From positions 186,001 through 250,000 of the forward strand of contig NW_026570341.1 of assembly GCF_019649055.1 (NCBI RefSeq): a stretch of DNA of 64,000 nucleotides, written 5' to 3'. Below are positions 35,494 through 47,511 of this stretch, in pieces. Position 1 is the stretch's first letter, and each line of letters starts with the position of its first letter. The notes below the pieces were generated by a model, which was not told the origin of the DNA, made no database searches, and saw only the letters and a program-made list of their open reading frames with translations. The stretch is from Paramacrobiotus metropolitanus (lineage: Eukaryota > Tardigrada > Eutardigrada > Parachela > Macrobiotidae). Made by a program: the position numbers and the translations under genes.

Positions 35494-37326
35494 TTAAATT
35501 AGCTCACTCACTTTAGCAGGCAACTGGTGGTTTGCGATTTCACTGGCGCCGCTGTTTTCAAGTGCATCTTCCGCATCACTTTCATCTGAAGGAACGTAGA
35601 TGATAGGCACAGTGGATCGGAGACTTCGATGAATACCACTGACATCTTGGTTTAGCTGGGCCGCAACAGTGCCACGGCGCACTGGTTGAGGCGACGAGGA
35701 GGGTGAAACGTCAAATATAGAGTTATTACGAGCAGCCAAATCAGAAGTACGCTGGCTTGACAATCCCGATGTACTGGCGCCGCTTAATCGCGACGTACTG
35801 GCGCCGAAGGATCGTAAAATGTTGCTCATCCCACTGTTACCGTTTAATTCATCTAAAAATATAACAAAACTTGTAGCTTTTGACAGCTTCATGTCGAAAC
35901 CTCCAAGTTGCACACACTCATACTCACCGGTAAAACCACGCAGTCCCAGCTCTTCAACAGTCTTCCCTTCGGACTGGAAAACATATGAACTTAATCAACC
36001 GGATACATCTTCATTCCCGAATTCTGTTTACCTCAGCAAATCTCTCGACAAGTTCTCGTGAAATGTTGATGATTCCGCTGTCGGCCGCAATGTACATGCG
36101 ATTTACAGTTTCGCGATTTGGATTTTCCGAATACCTGCATTTATCGCCAAATTAATTCAAACTAATTTTCTCATCTAATGGCTGTAAATAAATGATACGT
36201 TATTCGCTTACATCTGCTGGAACGCCCATGATGGAGACTCTGTCGGCAAATTTGCTGGGAAGATGTGCTTCCCGGAGAGGTAAACGCGATCCGGGTTATT
36301 GGGATCTACCACAATACGACTAAGCAGAATCCATTCCCTGCCTTGCAAGAAATTGGCGAACTCTTCGTTGATTTTCATTCGAATGTGCTGTCCACTGAGC
36401 TCTTGAAAATTGACGCGTTTAATCAATCCACAAAATCGCATTAATTCCAATTCGGTTTTGCCCTCACTGTATAAAACATGCCAGAAACATTACAGCTTGT
36501 GATAACCGTTTAACGCACACGTGTTCTTAAATTGCAAGCCGTATGCGCATAGCTGGTAAACTTACCGCGCTCGTTGTGTTGGAATAGCATTCTTGTCTCG
36601 GTAGCGGAACAAATAGACATCCATGGGATATTCGAAAGCGACCTGGGGAACTTCAAGACATTTCATGCGCGGGCGTTGAACTAGCAGGTGAACGGAACAT
36701 TCCGAGACTTTGGCGTCTTGCTCCACGTCCCCCGCCACGGGCGCCTTGCAACGGAGACTGTCCGAACGATCCGCCTGGTGGATAACCATATGGTGCAGAT
36801 GGACGCGACCGTGACCCTTGAAGTCCAATACTCTGGCGTCCGCCACTAAATCCAGCATTCTGAGGATTCAGTCCATGCTGTACTCCAGGCTGCTGCATGC
36901 GGGCTAGCTGCATTCCCGGCTGCTGAATTCGCGCTACCTGCATACCATTTCCAGTGTTGCCTCGGACTTCTGGAGCGCCAGTTATGCTTTGTCCAAATGA
37001 TCTACCGTCATGTTGAACTGCTCCACGCGAATGCGGCGTATAGCTGTTGGCGGCTGCGCTGTTATTGATCGTAACAGGGGCTTGCGTGGTATTGACGCCT
37101 TCAATCGAACCGCTGGCAGGTGCACTGCGTTGGATGTCCACTTGACGGCCCAGAATGTCCATATAGTTGATCAACCTATGATTCCCCAAATAATGCTTAC
37201 ATGTCTCTTCCTCACATTTGGTGCTTCCTTGGGCTCGGTACGAAAATCCACTTCTTCTGGAGTAGAGATTATACATCCGCAAGCAGAAGCCATACACTTG
37301 TATTTCCACATCGCAGGATCCGCCAT
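35494..37326 (-). pseudogene. 5' half of the HECT-type ligase gene, right copy
   Basis: It repeats the N-terminal exons of the gene at 25631-29111, from MADPAMW (start about 37326) to the exon ending PAKVSELI. The catalytic HECT exons are absent because they lie outside the duplicated unit. One A is missing near 37244, so the frame breaks after the Cys-rich start. Downstream, the strand runs into the 3' end of the left integrase copy. If transcribed it could give only a HECT-less protein. Confidence 0.7.
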
Positions 37327-37419
37327 GTTTTCGGCTAACTGGAAAAATGTTGCATTGACAATTAAAGGTTCAAATTAACTCATCAGTTAAAAAACTGCAA
37401 TTAAATTTTTGCCCAAACT

Positions 37420-37920
37420 TTAGCCGCCTACACTAGCAATCGCAGTAATGATCGCTCCTTCTGCAGGCGTGTTCATTTGGAAGTGTCCAATGAAATCCAG
37501 TTCACGCAATGTTAACCAATGGCTACTGCAAAATTTAGCGGTCTGTTCGTGGGAATGCAGAGAACAGCCCACCGGCGGCAGCTTTGAAACTAACGTGCCG
37601 CTAAAATTCATTGTTTCTATTGTATGCCGGTTTCTAGGAGTAATCGCCCACCTGGCCAGATCGGATCGCCCTGCTCCGTGATGCCGGTATTCTGGAAGAG
37701 CGGAAAGAACGATTGTAGTGCGTAGCGTAGTGTGCCCGCGGTCCGTGATGAGGCTCGTGGGTCCCGGCACGCCCAGATCGAGTAAGGCATTCCGCACTTT
37801 CATTTGCGTGGTGCGGTAGCCGGGTATGCTGTCGGACAGTTCAGCGGTTGGATTGGAGAGTTCACTGCGGAAGAGATTCAGTGTTTGCCGGTAGCAGAAG
37901 TCCATATCCGTTATCGAGGC
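37420..37920 (-). CDS. Unrecognised exon of about 165 codons, right copy
   Basis: An open frame runs from a TGTCAG acceptor at about 37919-37924 to a stop at 37420, and includes MDFCYRQTLNLFRSELSN, RNALLDLGVPGPTSLITDRG, GTLVSKLPPVGCSLHSHEQ and LRELDFIGHFQMN. It is the intact version of the frame broken at 29216-29712. Its position between a dead NDUFS2 and the HECT start suggests either a terminal exon of another gene or a small gene of its own. No domain is recognised, and upstream exons were not found. Confidence 0.45.
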   Translation of the reverse strand, partial: ASITDMDFCYRQTLNLFRSELSNPTAELSDSIPGYRTTQMKVRNALLDLGVPGPTSLITDRGHTTLRTTIVLSALPEYRHHGAGRSDLARWAITPRNRHTIETMNFSGTLVSKLPPVGCSLHSHEQTAKFCSSHWLTLRELDFIGHFQMNTPAEGAIITAIASVGG

Positions 37921-38372
37921 CTGACATAATTATGCACAACATTACCGTTTCATTATGTGCAACATTTATTATGTGCAACGTTCTGAGTCTGACCGGAAAG
38001 AAAACATCCCGACCGCACTAGCACGGCAACGCAGACCAAGCCAGAGATCGCCCGCATCATTCCACAATTCCTGCTACAAAAAAATGCGGCACTGTCGCTC
38101 AGACACTAAATATTACCTCACACGGTATAAAATGGAAGTGAAGGAGCTTGACAACCAGCAACAACCATACTAAACACAACCGTTCTTTTAATAAACGCCT
38201 TTATGAATTACAACCAATTAAGCTACCATAACTGTCAACATCAACTACATGGTATCTCCTCTAGCATTTGTCATTGTGTAAACGACACAGGTGAAAACAC
38301 ACTAAATCATACAGGAGTACAACACACTGACATTGCGTTAGTTTAAACCTGTACACAGTCTGCTTCGACACA

Positions 38373-40890
38373 TCTAACGATCCACTTCCCCGAAGACGAT
38401 ATCCAGTGCCCCGATGATGGCCACAATGTCGGCCAACATATGTGCTGCTTGCCGATATGATCGATGGCCGCGAGATGCGTGAAGCCGGGCGCCTTGATTT
38501 TACAGCGGCAGGGGCGGCTGGTGCCGTCCGACACCAGGTAGATCCCGAACTCCCCTTTGAGCGCCTCCACGGCGGTGTAGGTGAAGCCGGGCGGGGCTTG
38601 GACGCCTTCGGTGTACAACCTTGAAATGATGGATTAAGGCCTCCACCGATTCCTGCAAACAGCAGATTTTTCCAGTGAACCGGGTTATCATGGCATAAGT
38701 ATTATGCAAAAGTATGAAAATGTGAAAGCCATACTGGCGCTGTTCTGCGAACGTACGTGCGGAATACTTAAACATAGCAAAAATAAGAGAGGAGGCGACG
38801 AAAATAGCGACCGTTAAGTAAGCTGCAGTATTCACAGAATTTCACGGAAATTAAAATCGTGAATCGAAAAACTTCACATACCATTACACACTCAAACAGT
38901 GTGCAGATGTGCTTTCACTGTAATACGGACATGCTAATGAGATCACATTCGGTGACCAAGTGAAAGCCTCCTCAAAATGGGATTCTCTTAGCACCGTTTT
39001 GACCGAACAAGCTCATGAGAAATAACCTATCGGCTTCGATACGTGCTGTCAGAACATCCACATACTATCGTAATATGCTGCCGAATACTTACATTACCAC
39101 TAACGTTGCGCATCTAAATAATTGTTTTAATTATATGCCTTTCTACTTCATAAAATTATTTGTGCACTAATTTGACCAATTTACCCATTTTACAAGAAAC
39201 CACCATGCACCGTACGACACGGTCGTAAGCATACCTTCATTACCTTTCGAGAGGGATGCACCACCTTGTATCGTCCACTTTGATCTCGCCAGGTGGCATT
39301 TTATTCAGGCACTGATGGATGATCCGCAGCGACTGGCGCATTTCCTCCACGCGCACCAGGTAGCGATCGTAGCAATCCCAGTGTGAACCGATGGGAACAT
39401 CAAACTCCACTTGATTGTATGCATCGTACGGCTGCACTTTACGCAAATTTCTTTTGATGCCGGATCCTCGTACATCGCACCACTGTAAGAACGAATTCAC
39501 AAGTTTTCATGTCAGCATAATTCTTGCGAGTATTTAATTCGGAATGAAACAGTATGATTTCAAGGAATGTGTGCGTACGACTTAAATGTGTATGCACTAC
39601 GTATGAGTTAAATTAAGGTGCAAAACTATACCAATCTTTCCAACATTGTCAATTCTTCTCGTAGCTCTAAAGAAACTGAAACATGCAATGCCAGCAAAAC
39701 ATCAAAATCAACGAGACACACCTCATCTCATAAGCAAGCGCGTCCTCCGCCGACACCGTTCCAGTGCCGACAGTTCGGGCTTTCCAGATACGATTACCAG
39801 TAAGGAAATCTTCCAGTTCATCCAGGCGTTGGTTATACTTAATAGCCCAGTCGTAGATGTCATCCGTCAATCCCAACGGCAAATCGTACTGCACTCCACC
39901 GGGACAAGCATAATTCGCGTGCATCCGGGCGCCGGATAATCGTTCAAAAATTCACACAACTAAAAGGGTGCAAACATTTATCAGTGCCATTCTTGCTTTG
40001 CTTTTTCCACCTGTTACAGTACTCATAAGAAAACTAATTAGATTCATATTAATTACAATAAAATTACAGTACACTGCAGTTCCTCACTTGCTGTTGTTAA
40101 TAAATCAGCGACGTCGACTTATTGCAGAATAATATGTAAGTACCTTTTCGCATTCCTCAAACAACCAGAAAAAAGGCGTCATTGCTCTGATATTCAGGGC
40201 ATGCGTATTGTAATTTAAAATACGAGTAAGTTCTCCGAATAAAACTGCAGAAAAACCCAGCACATTTTAACACTTACGGAGAACGGAGTTACAGTAATCA
40301 GCAATGTACGTTAAAAGATCTGTTAGAAAGAAGTAACAAAAATGCTCTATTCGCTTTTGGAAAGCGAAAGAAATTAACAAACCCACCTATAATCCATTCC
40401 GCACGGATGGGAATACCGAATACCGATATGGGAATACCGGAATATCGATATTTAATAATTTCTCAATAGCCAGGAGAAGCACTGCTCATTGCACAACATG
40501 GACACGTAATCCAGACGGTCCATGTACGTCAGGGCCTGCATGTAGGTTTTACACTTGATTAACTTCTCCGTGGCGCGATGCAGCAACCCAATATGGGGAT
40601 CAGCCCGCACCACCGTCTGCAAGAAAAACATCCATACAAATTTTAAAAATTCACGCTGTCCAAAATGCTTGCATAGCCAGCAAATCGGGTATTTCCTGTA
40701 CAGCATGTCTGGACGACAGCAAAAAGACATTGTGCTAAGGCAGATACGAAGCATAACGCAAAAGAATTAACCCGCCTTTCCGTCTAACTCCAAAACCAAA
40801 CGTAATACACCGTGCGCTGCGGGATGTTGCGGGCCCAAATTGCGGATATTGCGCATTTTCTTCTCCACAGGAACAGTCGCCACTGCAACA
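38373..40890 (-). pseudogene. NDUFS2: NDUFS2 pseudogene, right copy
   Basis: It has the same exon blocks as the left copy, about 8.2 kb away: GPQHPAAHG near 40830, [11 protein letters not shown] at 40570-40610, [10 protein letters not shown] near 40160, [13 protein letters not shown] near 39910, [14 protein letters not shown] near 39400 and the C-terminal block at 38373-38650. It carries all the shared lesions listed for the left copy. It lacks the left-only breaks, as [11 protein letters not shown] and [13 protein letters not shown] are in frame here. Shared lesions mean the gene was already dead, or shared the same errors, before duplication. EALKGEF here replaces the conserved EAPKGEF. Confidence 0.8.
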
Positions 40891-40899
40891 GCCCGTTCC

Positions 40900-42299
40900 A
40901 TTACTTAATATTCACAACAAAACATCACCACAGGCATAGATGCGCTGCCTATATGGGCTTACTGCTGGTGGACACGATATCATGTTTTCCCAAGGCGAGA
41001 GGCTTATCTTCAGGCTAATTTAAAATAAGAATCCCAACAAATCTTGACGGCCACAAGAAAACCGTGTGTGGTTTATCTAAGTTTAGCATCACTTTCCAGT
41101 TTCCACTGTGTGGTCGGGCACTCTACAAAAAAAGCGGAACAATTAGTTCTAACAAGCAGGCTTTTGTATTCGAGGGAGAACGGCTTTGGTTGTGCATTTG
41201 AAAACCTAAAGAATGAACAAGAAAGAAATGTCTTTAATAAAGCACGCCACCGTGCCACTTTAACCTGTCTCAGATCAACTATCCAGCCTTATTCTACAGA
41301 GCAGGTTATGGCAACTCATAAGATACTGCAGCCTATTACGACGGTTGACAAATTAAATTCTCTAATTGTGAATAGAAAATAAATGAGTCAATGCCCAGGC
41401 CATCTGACTCTCAAATGAGGATGACGGTATTACACGGCTTTCTCCTACGCGAAGCCGAAACGTACTGCACCGCACTTACGGAATAGTATCCTGTCCACAT
41501 GTCCCTCGCCTGACCGAGAGACACAGGCCACAGGTTCCGCAAAATGTCGCGACTCGCGAGAAATATGATTGCCGAATAGCAATATTGGTTGCGGTTGGCA
41601 GAGCTGCCTGTCGAAACTCCGTGTTAATGAAACTGAAGAATCTGTAACCGGAGCGCGCAATATAATACAAATGCGTGTTGGGACATCCAATTTACACCGA
41701 CATAACATGAAACAAAATTTAGAACGAAACTCACAACGATAGGCGCTTTTCTGCCATACAATCGTAGGGCTCAACCCATGATATCGCCTGCGGTTTACAC
41801 TGCTGGAAAGAAACCTGAAGAAAATAAACATTATCTTTCGGATACTGAGATATGATACGTATAATCTGGTATACCTTCCACACTTTACAGCGCAGGATTA
41901 CGTAACTAAGCTTTACGATACAAATGTTGTAATTTTTTACAAAGCACTTAGTAATCGTAAAAAGTACTAACAGTAAGTGTTCTTTCAAGAATAACCGTCC
42001 GCATAGCTGATGACGCACAGAATTAGCTGAGCAGAGATAATTCACTGTTTTAAACTTTTAATGATTATTATTTATTTGTGTACGTTTTCAACACAAGTAC
42101 ACTCACTAGAGTTAACAAGTTTGAGAGAAAACTAAAACGCCAAACATTTAAAATGTTCGTATGGAGTAGGCTACTTGAAAGTCAACAACATTACAAACAA
42201 AACTTAAAAGGCCCATGCAGCAAGTCACATTATGCACGAGTTGATGTACTACTTGCCAGTCTACTTACCGACGCGATTTCTTTCAGTGGAAATGTTCTT
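40900..42299. other. Duplicated-unit interval, right copy
   Basis: Counterpart of 32690-34085 with the same unrecognised content. It differs by several homopolymer-length changes. Confidence 0.4.
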
Positions 42300-44088
42300 C
42301 TAAAAGTTCTTTCGCTGCTTGAAAACATTAATTCCATAAAATCCATCACTCGCTCGCACATCCATATTCGCCCTTATGAAATCAGCTTCAGCAGGAAAGC
42401 TACTGATGATGTCCATTACCGGAACAGCATCTCTAGAATGAGCCACTTGATTCCTTATAAAGTCCGGAAAATCTTGAGGCGCATCCACATCTGTTTCAGG
42501 CAGCTCGTCACCTGCCGTTAATAGTTGCTGCAGCGGAAAACCTTTTAACCCTTTTTCATGGCAGCCGAGTATAAAAAGTTGTCTTGGAGAACGCTCATGC
42601 TCCGTCCGGAGTTTGTGATTATTAAAAAACTCAGTAAACTGATTCAGCTGATCTTGAATCCTGTCCAAGTAGACTAAATGCAGAATCATCATGTCCCGAG
42701 GATTTGTATAATCCAAAATCCCCATATTTTCCATATGGATGAATACAGACCGAAATAACTTGATAACAACGCGGCCAAGGTCTCTCCACAGCCGTTCTAT
42801 CCGTTGATTGTGAACCGATGGTCCCATTATAATACTCGCGCGATTTGGTCCCATATAGTGTTCCATCCAGCGTGCAACTCCAAAATTTTCCCCTAATTGA
42901 AATATTACCGAGAGCAGTTATATAACCGGCAAACTCAAAACGTGATATCGTAGTGTACCAAAAAAGCGCTGTAGCAAAAACCAAAAGGGTGAAAATTTTG
43001 ACAAAAAATCAAAACTTTACTTTAAACGCATTTTCACCTCCGCAATCGCTTCTCACTCTAGAAGGCGCACCCCACGCTTCCGCACCAGACAGGAACGCTT
43101 CCAGCACTGTACTAGCTCGATTGTTCGTTGCAACAATGAGAGAAATAATCGTCCTGGAATATCCGTCTATAATTCCATGTATAACGAATCCCCAGCGAAC
43201 CAACTTGTGATTCCCATCCATGTGCCATAAAGCGTTCGGACCAGGATTAGAATATACTCTTCGGGGAACAAAAGTGAGATATCTGTTAGCAACTCCGTAC
43301 GGATCAATTCTTCGCAACGATGAAAGTATTCTCCTGCGCTGGATGTACAATCCTCCAGTCTTAAGCTGTCCAAAAATATAACGGTATCCGACATTTGGAA
43401 ATGATTCCAAAATTCCCGCAATCAATAAATCCAAATCAGCATCACTAATCGTTGAAAACTACAATTAAAACGAAAGATATTACAACCGAGGGCAACTGAA
43501 AACAGTTACAGCAGTTCACAATCAAGTAGTTCTTTAATAGCTTGTTCGGCCAGTAAACAACCTGTCAAACTATGCACCAGTGCAAGCTTACCTTTTTATT
43601 TAAACCAGCTTCTGCCAATCGCTGCTTAACTGTCGTAACTCCAACTCCATAAAACCGAGCTATGTCCTTCACTGTAAATCCTTCAGATCGCAAACCAGCC
43701 AAATCATCCTCGGGAATAAAAAGTCTTCCATACGAATTAGTGCACTCAGTTAAGGCAAAAACAGATTTCGTCCCATCTTCGTCTTCCTGCAGTCGAAGTC
43801 GTAAAGCACTCGAGCAATCAATAAGTGTATCGAACAGCTCCTGAGCCCTCCGCTCCTCCGGTAAATTGTCGCAAATATCACGCGTATATCTGCTAGACGA
43901 AACATTCAAGTACAAACAAAATATTGTGAAACCGTTGCGGCGTTGCTGTTCAGAACTTACCCGAGTAAATAATCAACCTGTGTCAACGCTCCGTCAACAC
44001 CATCTTGATCGTGGTCCCCATCCTCAGCTGAAAGAAACCGCTGAGCTCGTCTTACGACCGAATCCGCAAAGATATAAAATTGATCCAT
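42300..44088 (-). CDS. DDE integrase-core (rve-like) protein, complete 4-exon gene
   Basis: Four exons join in phase: 43961-44088, 43592-43892, 43038-43458 and 42300-42892, giving 480 residues with no internal stop. An acidic N-terminus leads to a helix-turn-helix-like stretch (EGFTVKDIARFYGVGVTTVK, about residues 120-140). A linker helix region follows (SDADLDLLIAGILESFPNVG), then the catalytic core. WHMDGNHKLVRWG supplies the first Asp, VRSDCGGENFG the second (spliced across exons 3-4), and HNQRIERLWRD the Glu, so the D-D-E triad looks intact. This GNHKL/RIERLWRD family is widespread in animal genomes as transposase-like or domesticated genes. No terminal inverted repeats were found right at its ends. 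It could be a cellular gene derived from a transposon or a live element. DNA cleavage and joining activity is inferred. Confidence 0.85.
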
Positions 44089-44334
44089 TTTGTTCTCTCA
44101 AGGTTCACTACGAAAACCAAATAAATCTTCTAGAAAACAGAAAAGATAAAAGACTGTCAACATTGCTATTTCCAGCCAGACTGAAACTATATTCCAGTAG
44201 TTTGGGAAAACTCCAGCAATACAACACAAATTCCATTAAACCACCGCAACTGGTCCGGTGGAAATGGAATTGGAACCGGAAAAAATTTAAAGTCCGAATA
44301 ACAGGTTTCCGGTGCACGCGGTGGCGATCAGAGT

Positions 44335-44768
44335 CACTCCTTTCGGTGCACGGGGCGGCGGTTACATATTGGAAATCATTGATTGTCGATCGTTGATTTT
44401 TAAACACTGAACTTAAATCAAGTGATTGAAAATCAGTAAAGTGCAGTCTTTGCTGAAGCAAAATCAGTGGTACAAAATCAACGATTGATAATCATTGATT
44501 CTAAATCAATGATAGAAAATCATTGATGTCAGTTCACGCTACTGAAAATCGTTGAATGAAAATCACTGAACTTAAATCAATGGTTGGAAATCACGGTGTC
44601 GAAAAATCATGACTTGGAAATCAGTGATTCGCAATCATTGATGTAAAAATCATTGATTTCAAATCATGGTGTTTGAAAATCATCGATTTGTAATCGTTGA
44701 TTTCAAGACAAAGAATTTGAAATCAAAGTTTAAAATCAACAAAACTCGCGGCCATTCGGAATTCCATA
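44335..44768 (-). repeat. Palindromic-unit repeat, right inverted copy
   Basis: Reverse complement of 20497-20926, made of the same ATCAATGATT-type units. It sits just beyond the start of the integrase gene. The two copies bracket about 24 kb containing the homeobox-like gene, the HECT locus and the tandem duplication. Confidence 0.85.
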
Positions 44769-45330
44769 GAAAGAGAGACAAAAATACTGCGAAGACGGCA
44801 AATTGCCCAAGCGTAAGTCCACAGCAGAGAGTGTGACTGTGGAAAGTTTCCGTGCCCCGTGGCGGTTGGCCTGCACGCAGGTGTGAAGAATGCCGTTGCA
44901 AGCTTTGATGAAGCGGGGGCTGTCTGGGTTGTACGACAACTGCTGCCTTCCAAAACAAAATTTCTTTGGAGTTCTCCTTTTGTTGAAATTCCCTGAATTT
45001 TGATGGACAGTCGTTTGCATTTGTGTATGAAATCAAAACAGAAATTTGTCAGGCCAGGATTTTTGTATCATTTTGCTAATTGCTGTCATCGTAGCGTCAT
45101 GCTTGGAGTTTATTTTGAACTGTTTTCCGGTGGCGGGCGGACAGTGAGCACAGATCAGGCACTGCCATAGATATCCTCGTGACCTTACGACCTTTCTTTG
45201 TTACACCGGTTTTCCCTGCCATTTTTTTTATGCAGTAGTACGAGAAATCTTTACATTGAGAAATCTTTAATGGTGATAACTGATAAGTACACCAAAATTT
45301 TCACTTTCGCGCAATCCCAAACACTTAATT
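44769..45330. other. Intergenic, nothing recognised
   Basis: No supported gene. The minus-strand frames at 44680-45036 overlap the repeat edge and differ in composition from coding exons in this window. Confidence 0.35.
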
Positions 45331-45334
45331 TTGC

Positions 45335-45790
45335 AACGTTTTATTGGATTCTGTGTAGCCAAACGATTTATCCAGGTTTGATGTGAAAACCGCTGAAATG
45401 CGCCCAACATCCGGTTGGGAAGTTATGCGGTGAAACTAGAAATCCGGAAAGTTTTAACGCAAAAACGCGTAGCAACAGTCTCATTATGAACCGATCTCCT
45501 GCAAATTGTGATTTGTGAACCAAACAGCTACAAGCACAAAACTGTTTTAAATACAAAAACCGGAAATCTTGGCATTTTGAAATAAATTTTAAAATTCGAA
45601 GACCATGATGAAAACCTGGTTTCGTGTCAAAGCGCCGATCTTTATGCGGATGTGCAATTCTGTGCATACCCTGAACTCTGAAGGAGGTCGGCCCATAATG
45701 GGACTTTTGGTACACTTTATTTTTTCCATAAATCCATAAACGGATGTAGCGCTCACAAACGGTTTTCGCACCAACGGGCATAAATCATTT
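45335..45790. repeat. Copy of the 62.5-63.2 kb fold-back repeat family
   Basis: Words in order, such as TGTGTAGCCAAACGATTT, CATCCGGTTGGGAAGTTATG, AAAGTTTTAACGCA, GTCTCATTATGAACCGATCT, ATAATGGGACTTTTGGTACA and ATAAATTTTAAAATTCGAA, match the family at 62493-63190. It contains inverted arms (GTCTCATTATG against CATAATGGGAC). It is diverged and non-coding. Confidence 0.6.
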
Positions 45791-45799
45791 GGCTACAAC

Positions 45800-46920
45800 A
45801 TGCACAATAAAACAATGCAAAAAGTGTTTCTATGTCAGCGAAAGAAAATTATTATTTAGGATGCCTGGTCATCAAGTAAAACTCTATGCGCACACGTACT
45901 GTAGCTTTTGTACGCAAACATCACTTGTTATTCTGCACGAACTGCGGTAGTACGGTACATGTATATGATTGTTTACTGTTTTGTTACTCCTGCTTGTAAG
46001 TTGTAAGTTGTAACTTATTGTACGCATATAGATACGAGCGATGTAACGCGATACCCGGAGCCAAGTTTGTGTACATGCACGAAATCGTTATGCTGCAAAA
46101 TTCGTGCATTCCGGCAAGTGCGTTTTTCACTTGTATGGTGCAATTACGCATCGATCTGTGCAATGTATGCATACATGCCAGCATAATTATTTTACATGTT
46201 AATCGTGTATATTTTTTATGTAACGTATTCATATATTATCCTTAACATATACCCTGTAGACCGTGAAAGGGTGGTGCCAATACGGTGCTAAGTTCGGCTG
46301 GGTATCGAATTGACAAGAAGCGGTAAAAAAGTCAAAATTACTAATACAGTACAGTAGAATGCGTCAGCGTAATTCGCGTACCTCGGTCGCGGCGCAGCGC
46401 GCGCTGCACAATCCGCGTGACCTTTACGTTCAGGTTGGCTGCTGCCACGGTGGGAGAGGCCAGGTGACCGTTGTTGTTCTGACGGATGTCATACGCACAT
46501 GGAGAGAGTTGGCATACAAGAAGAGGAAATCGATATTTTTTGATAGCATCTTTCTTTGACGAAATCGTAAACTGGCTGACTTCTACTCGTACGAATGGTT
46601 ACTTACCATTTTTGATTTTTCCCCTTATCAGTAAAGTACGGCTACATATCGCCAACTCCCGAATTCTTACTTAGTTCGTGTGGGATGCAATATCTGCTTC
46701 CCGTTACAACAGAAATTTGCAGGATGCTGCTGATCCGTGCAATAACTACCGACGCCAGTGCTGTCTGCAAAATTTATACCGTCCATGTGGGAATAACGGA
46801 GTGTCAAAGTAACGAAAGAAACTTTATGCGAAAGGTCATCAACCGAAATGGTCTTGAAAGGTCATGAGCGGAGTGAACGCCACAAACGTTACATTTTACA
46901 TAAGTGCTGCACCCGTGTAC
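45800..46920. other. Intergenic, nothing recognised
   Basis: No supported gene. Several short plus-strand frames lack family features. Confidence 0.35.
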
Positions 46921-46924
46921 AACG

Positions 46925-47508
46925 CAGCCTTAACAACGTACGTACGTACAGATACAACGGGGACGCCAATAGCAGTTTTTGGCCAATTAAACTGGCTGGT
47001 TTGCGACTGAAAGATAGCTGATCAGATTTCTATGACAGCGCTGCTGCGATAGTGAAGGCAAGCCATACGGTAGATCAGTGAATCGACTTGTTGCGTACGT
47101 AACTTAGAGAATGATGCCCCTTAATGTCCGAAGCATTTTCACGTTGTACGTACATCAGGTTGTGGGATGACGTCCCCGGCAATTAATTTATCAGCGAGCA
47201 TCTCTCTGCCGTTTGTCAGCCGGTAGAGCCGTTGAAAAAGCCGTCCAGTCCATTTGTTCTACTCCGCTTTAAACTGGATATTTCCTGCCACAGACTGCGT
47301 TCGAGCAATGCCTGCAAAACTTTGTGAGGCAGTGTGCTAAGCAAAGACTTTTCTGAATTTTGTTAAAGGAATTCCTCACATTAAGAAGCTCTTACTTCAC
47401 GGTACGTAAATAAACGTTGATAGTTAATCATAACATTTTTGGTATTTTACGATACAGTTTCCGTTTAATATTCTCTTATTTAATTTATCAATAAATTGTG
47501 CTTTATAT
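46925..47508. repeat. Direct repeat upstream of the retrotransposon
   Basis: This is homologous to 50655-51415 with scattered substitutions and indels. Shared words include AACAACGTACGTACGTAC, CAGCGCTGCTGCGAT, GACTGCGTTCGAGCAATGCC, ACATTTTTGGTATTTTACG and TTGTGCTTTATATTGAACGA. The repeat ends at the same word just before the retrotransposon frame here and before the F-box gene leader there. Confidence 0.8.
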
Positions 47509-47511
47509 TGA

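Larger units (their letters stand above)
35285..43497. repeat. 8.2-kb tandem duplication, right copy
   Basis: Right-hand member of the direct duplication. Its left end abuts the left copy (2-nt junction). Its right end runs smoothly into intron 2 of the integrase gene, so this copy sits in the ancestral context on the right and the left copy on the left. The duplication must therefore have arisen from one ancestral unit. Confidence 0.95.
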
